From positions 1-16,662 of the forward strand of contig JAISWM010000012.1 of assembly GCA_031270785.1 (NCBI GenBank): a stretch of 16,662 bases of DNA. The letters run 5' to 3'. The position numbers were made by a program, and so were the translations under genes. Below the pieces are notes generated by a model, which saw nothing but the letters and a program-made list of their open reading frames with translations, searched no databases and had not been told where the DNA came from. The first letter of the stretch is position 1; each line of letters opens with the position of its first letter. Source of the DNA: Oscillospiraceae bacterium. Its GTDB lineage: Bacteria; Bacillota; Clostridia; Oscillospirales; Acutalibacteraceae. Below, piece by piece: positions 16,283-16,662 of this stretch.

Positions 16283-16363
16283 AGGTTATGTCTCAAAATA
16301 ATTGGAACTCCCCCCCCGCCGAAGGCGGGGGGAAAGATATTATCAACCAATTTGGGGTACAAC
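16283..16363 (-). repeat. Family A hairpin element A8, reverse orientation
   Basis: On the + strand it starts AGGTTATGTCTCAAAATAAT, has the stem CCCCCCGCC/GGCGGGGGG and ends TATCAACCAATTTGGGGTAC plus AAC. It is flanked by CGTATTC (16276-16282) and CGAATTC (16364-16370), a 6-of-7 match. It lies upstream of the TPR-like gene's promoter, in a gap of about 490 nt. The rest of that gap (16371-16477) shows only AT-rich sequence. Confidence 0.75.
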
Positions 16364-16477
16364 CGAATTCGCCAAAGTTTTTGAAAAATATTTTAGATTG
16401 AAAATTTATTTTATATTTTAATAAAAGCTGATTAATAACATTTATATGTGTTTGTTCTGTTTTTTAAAAAAAATATA

Positions 16478-16506
16478 TTGACATTTAATTAATTTAATGC
16501 TACAAT
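16478..16506 (+). promoter_or_regulatory. Strong promoter with an orphaned ribosome-binding leader
   Basis: TTGACA (16478-16483) and TACAAT (16501-16506) are 17 bp apart. The leader carries TTAAGGAGAAAAAT (16533-16546), nearly the same sequence and distance from the promoter as in the exported-protein gene at 6396, but no ATG follows. Instead the hairpin series of an apparent insertion sequence begins. Confidence 0.8.
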
Positions 16507-16547
16507 AGTGTAGTAATTGATTATAAATTAAATTAAGGAGAAAAATA

Positions 16548-16662
16548 AGTACCACCACTTCAAGTGGTGGTTTTAAAATAAGCCCTAAAAGGGCTGGATA
16601 CATGCACGACTAAAGTCGGTGTTGCAAACCGTTACTGGCTCTAAAAAGAGGTTATTTTATTG
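16548..16662 (+). mobile_element. Putative left end of an IS200/IS605-type insertion sequence (truncated by window)
   Basis: Four hairpins stand in a row: ACCACCACTT/AAGTGGTGGT (16551-16571, followed by TTTT, terminator-like), AGCCCT/AGGGCT (16581-16595), CGACT/AGTCG (16607-16618) and CTCT/AGAG (16639-16650). The last one covers GAGG (16648-16651), a ribosome site 8 nt before a TTG at 16660 that could start tnpA. IS200-type elements are known for such a leader: a dyad terminator that blocks outside transcription plus a hairpin that hides the transposase ribosome site. The transposase itself is beyond the edge, so this is pattern-based. The exact left boundary is not fixed. Confidence 0.55.

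Overview
This is an AT-rich window from a low-GC Gram-positive bacterium, most likely a Clostridia/Oscillospiraceae-type organism. Three things point there: a PolC-type replicative polymerase carrying its own exonuclease domain, the gene order dxr-rseP-ispG-polC typical of Firmicutes, and a bacterial GatCAB amidotransferase operon. Very AT-rich gaps, unusual exported orphan proteins and many small repeats would fit a host-associated or genome-reducing lineage, but that is inference.

Layout. (1) 1-195: the 3' end of a type I restriction specificity gene (hsdS), about 50% GC by hand count and clearly richer than the rest. (2) 224-5605: a promoter and the operon aspS-gatC-gatA-gatB. AspRS has the His that marks non-discriminating enzymes, so it probably charges both tRNA-Asp and tRNA-Asn, and GatCAB converts the mischarged Asp-tRNA-Asn (and/or Glu-tRNA-Gln). 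(3) 5740-6396 (-): an exported protein of unknown function with its own consensus promoter. (4) 6641-15135: dxr, rseP, ispG and polC, all on +. These cover two MEP isoprenoid steps, a site-2 membrane protease and the replicative polymerase. (5) 15272-16168 (-): a second exported or membrane-anchored protein with TPR-like helical repeats. (6) 16478-16662: a third strong promoter and ribosome-binding leader, interrupted by what looks like the left end of an IS200/IS605-type insertion sequence whose transposase would begin at the window edge.

The most unusual feature is a family of about 80-92 bp hairpin elements (here 'family A', eight copies plus one possible relic). Each has imperfect inverted arms (AAATTAGTTGATAAT / AATTATTTTGAGACAT) around a GC-rich stem whose sequence varies but stays paired. 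The copies sit only between genes, in both orientations, and most are bounded by 7-10 bp direct repeats. One copy (8305-8393) lies inside the loop of another hairpin between perfect 9-bp duplications. Removing the copies collapses the gatC-gatA and rseP-ispG gaps from 306 and 213 nt to about 20 nt, with ribosome-binding sites intact. These look like MITE-like elements that have invaded an operon-rich genome and now form strong RNA hairpins inside essential operons.
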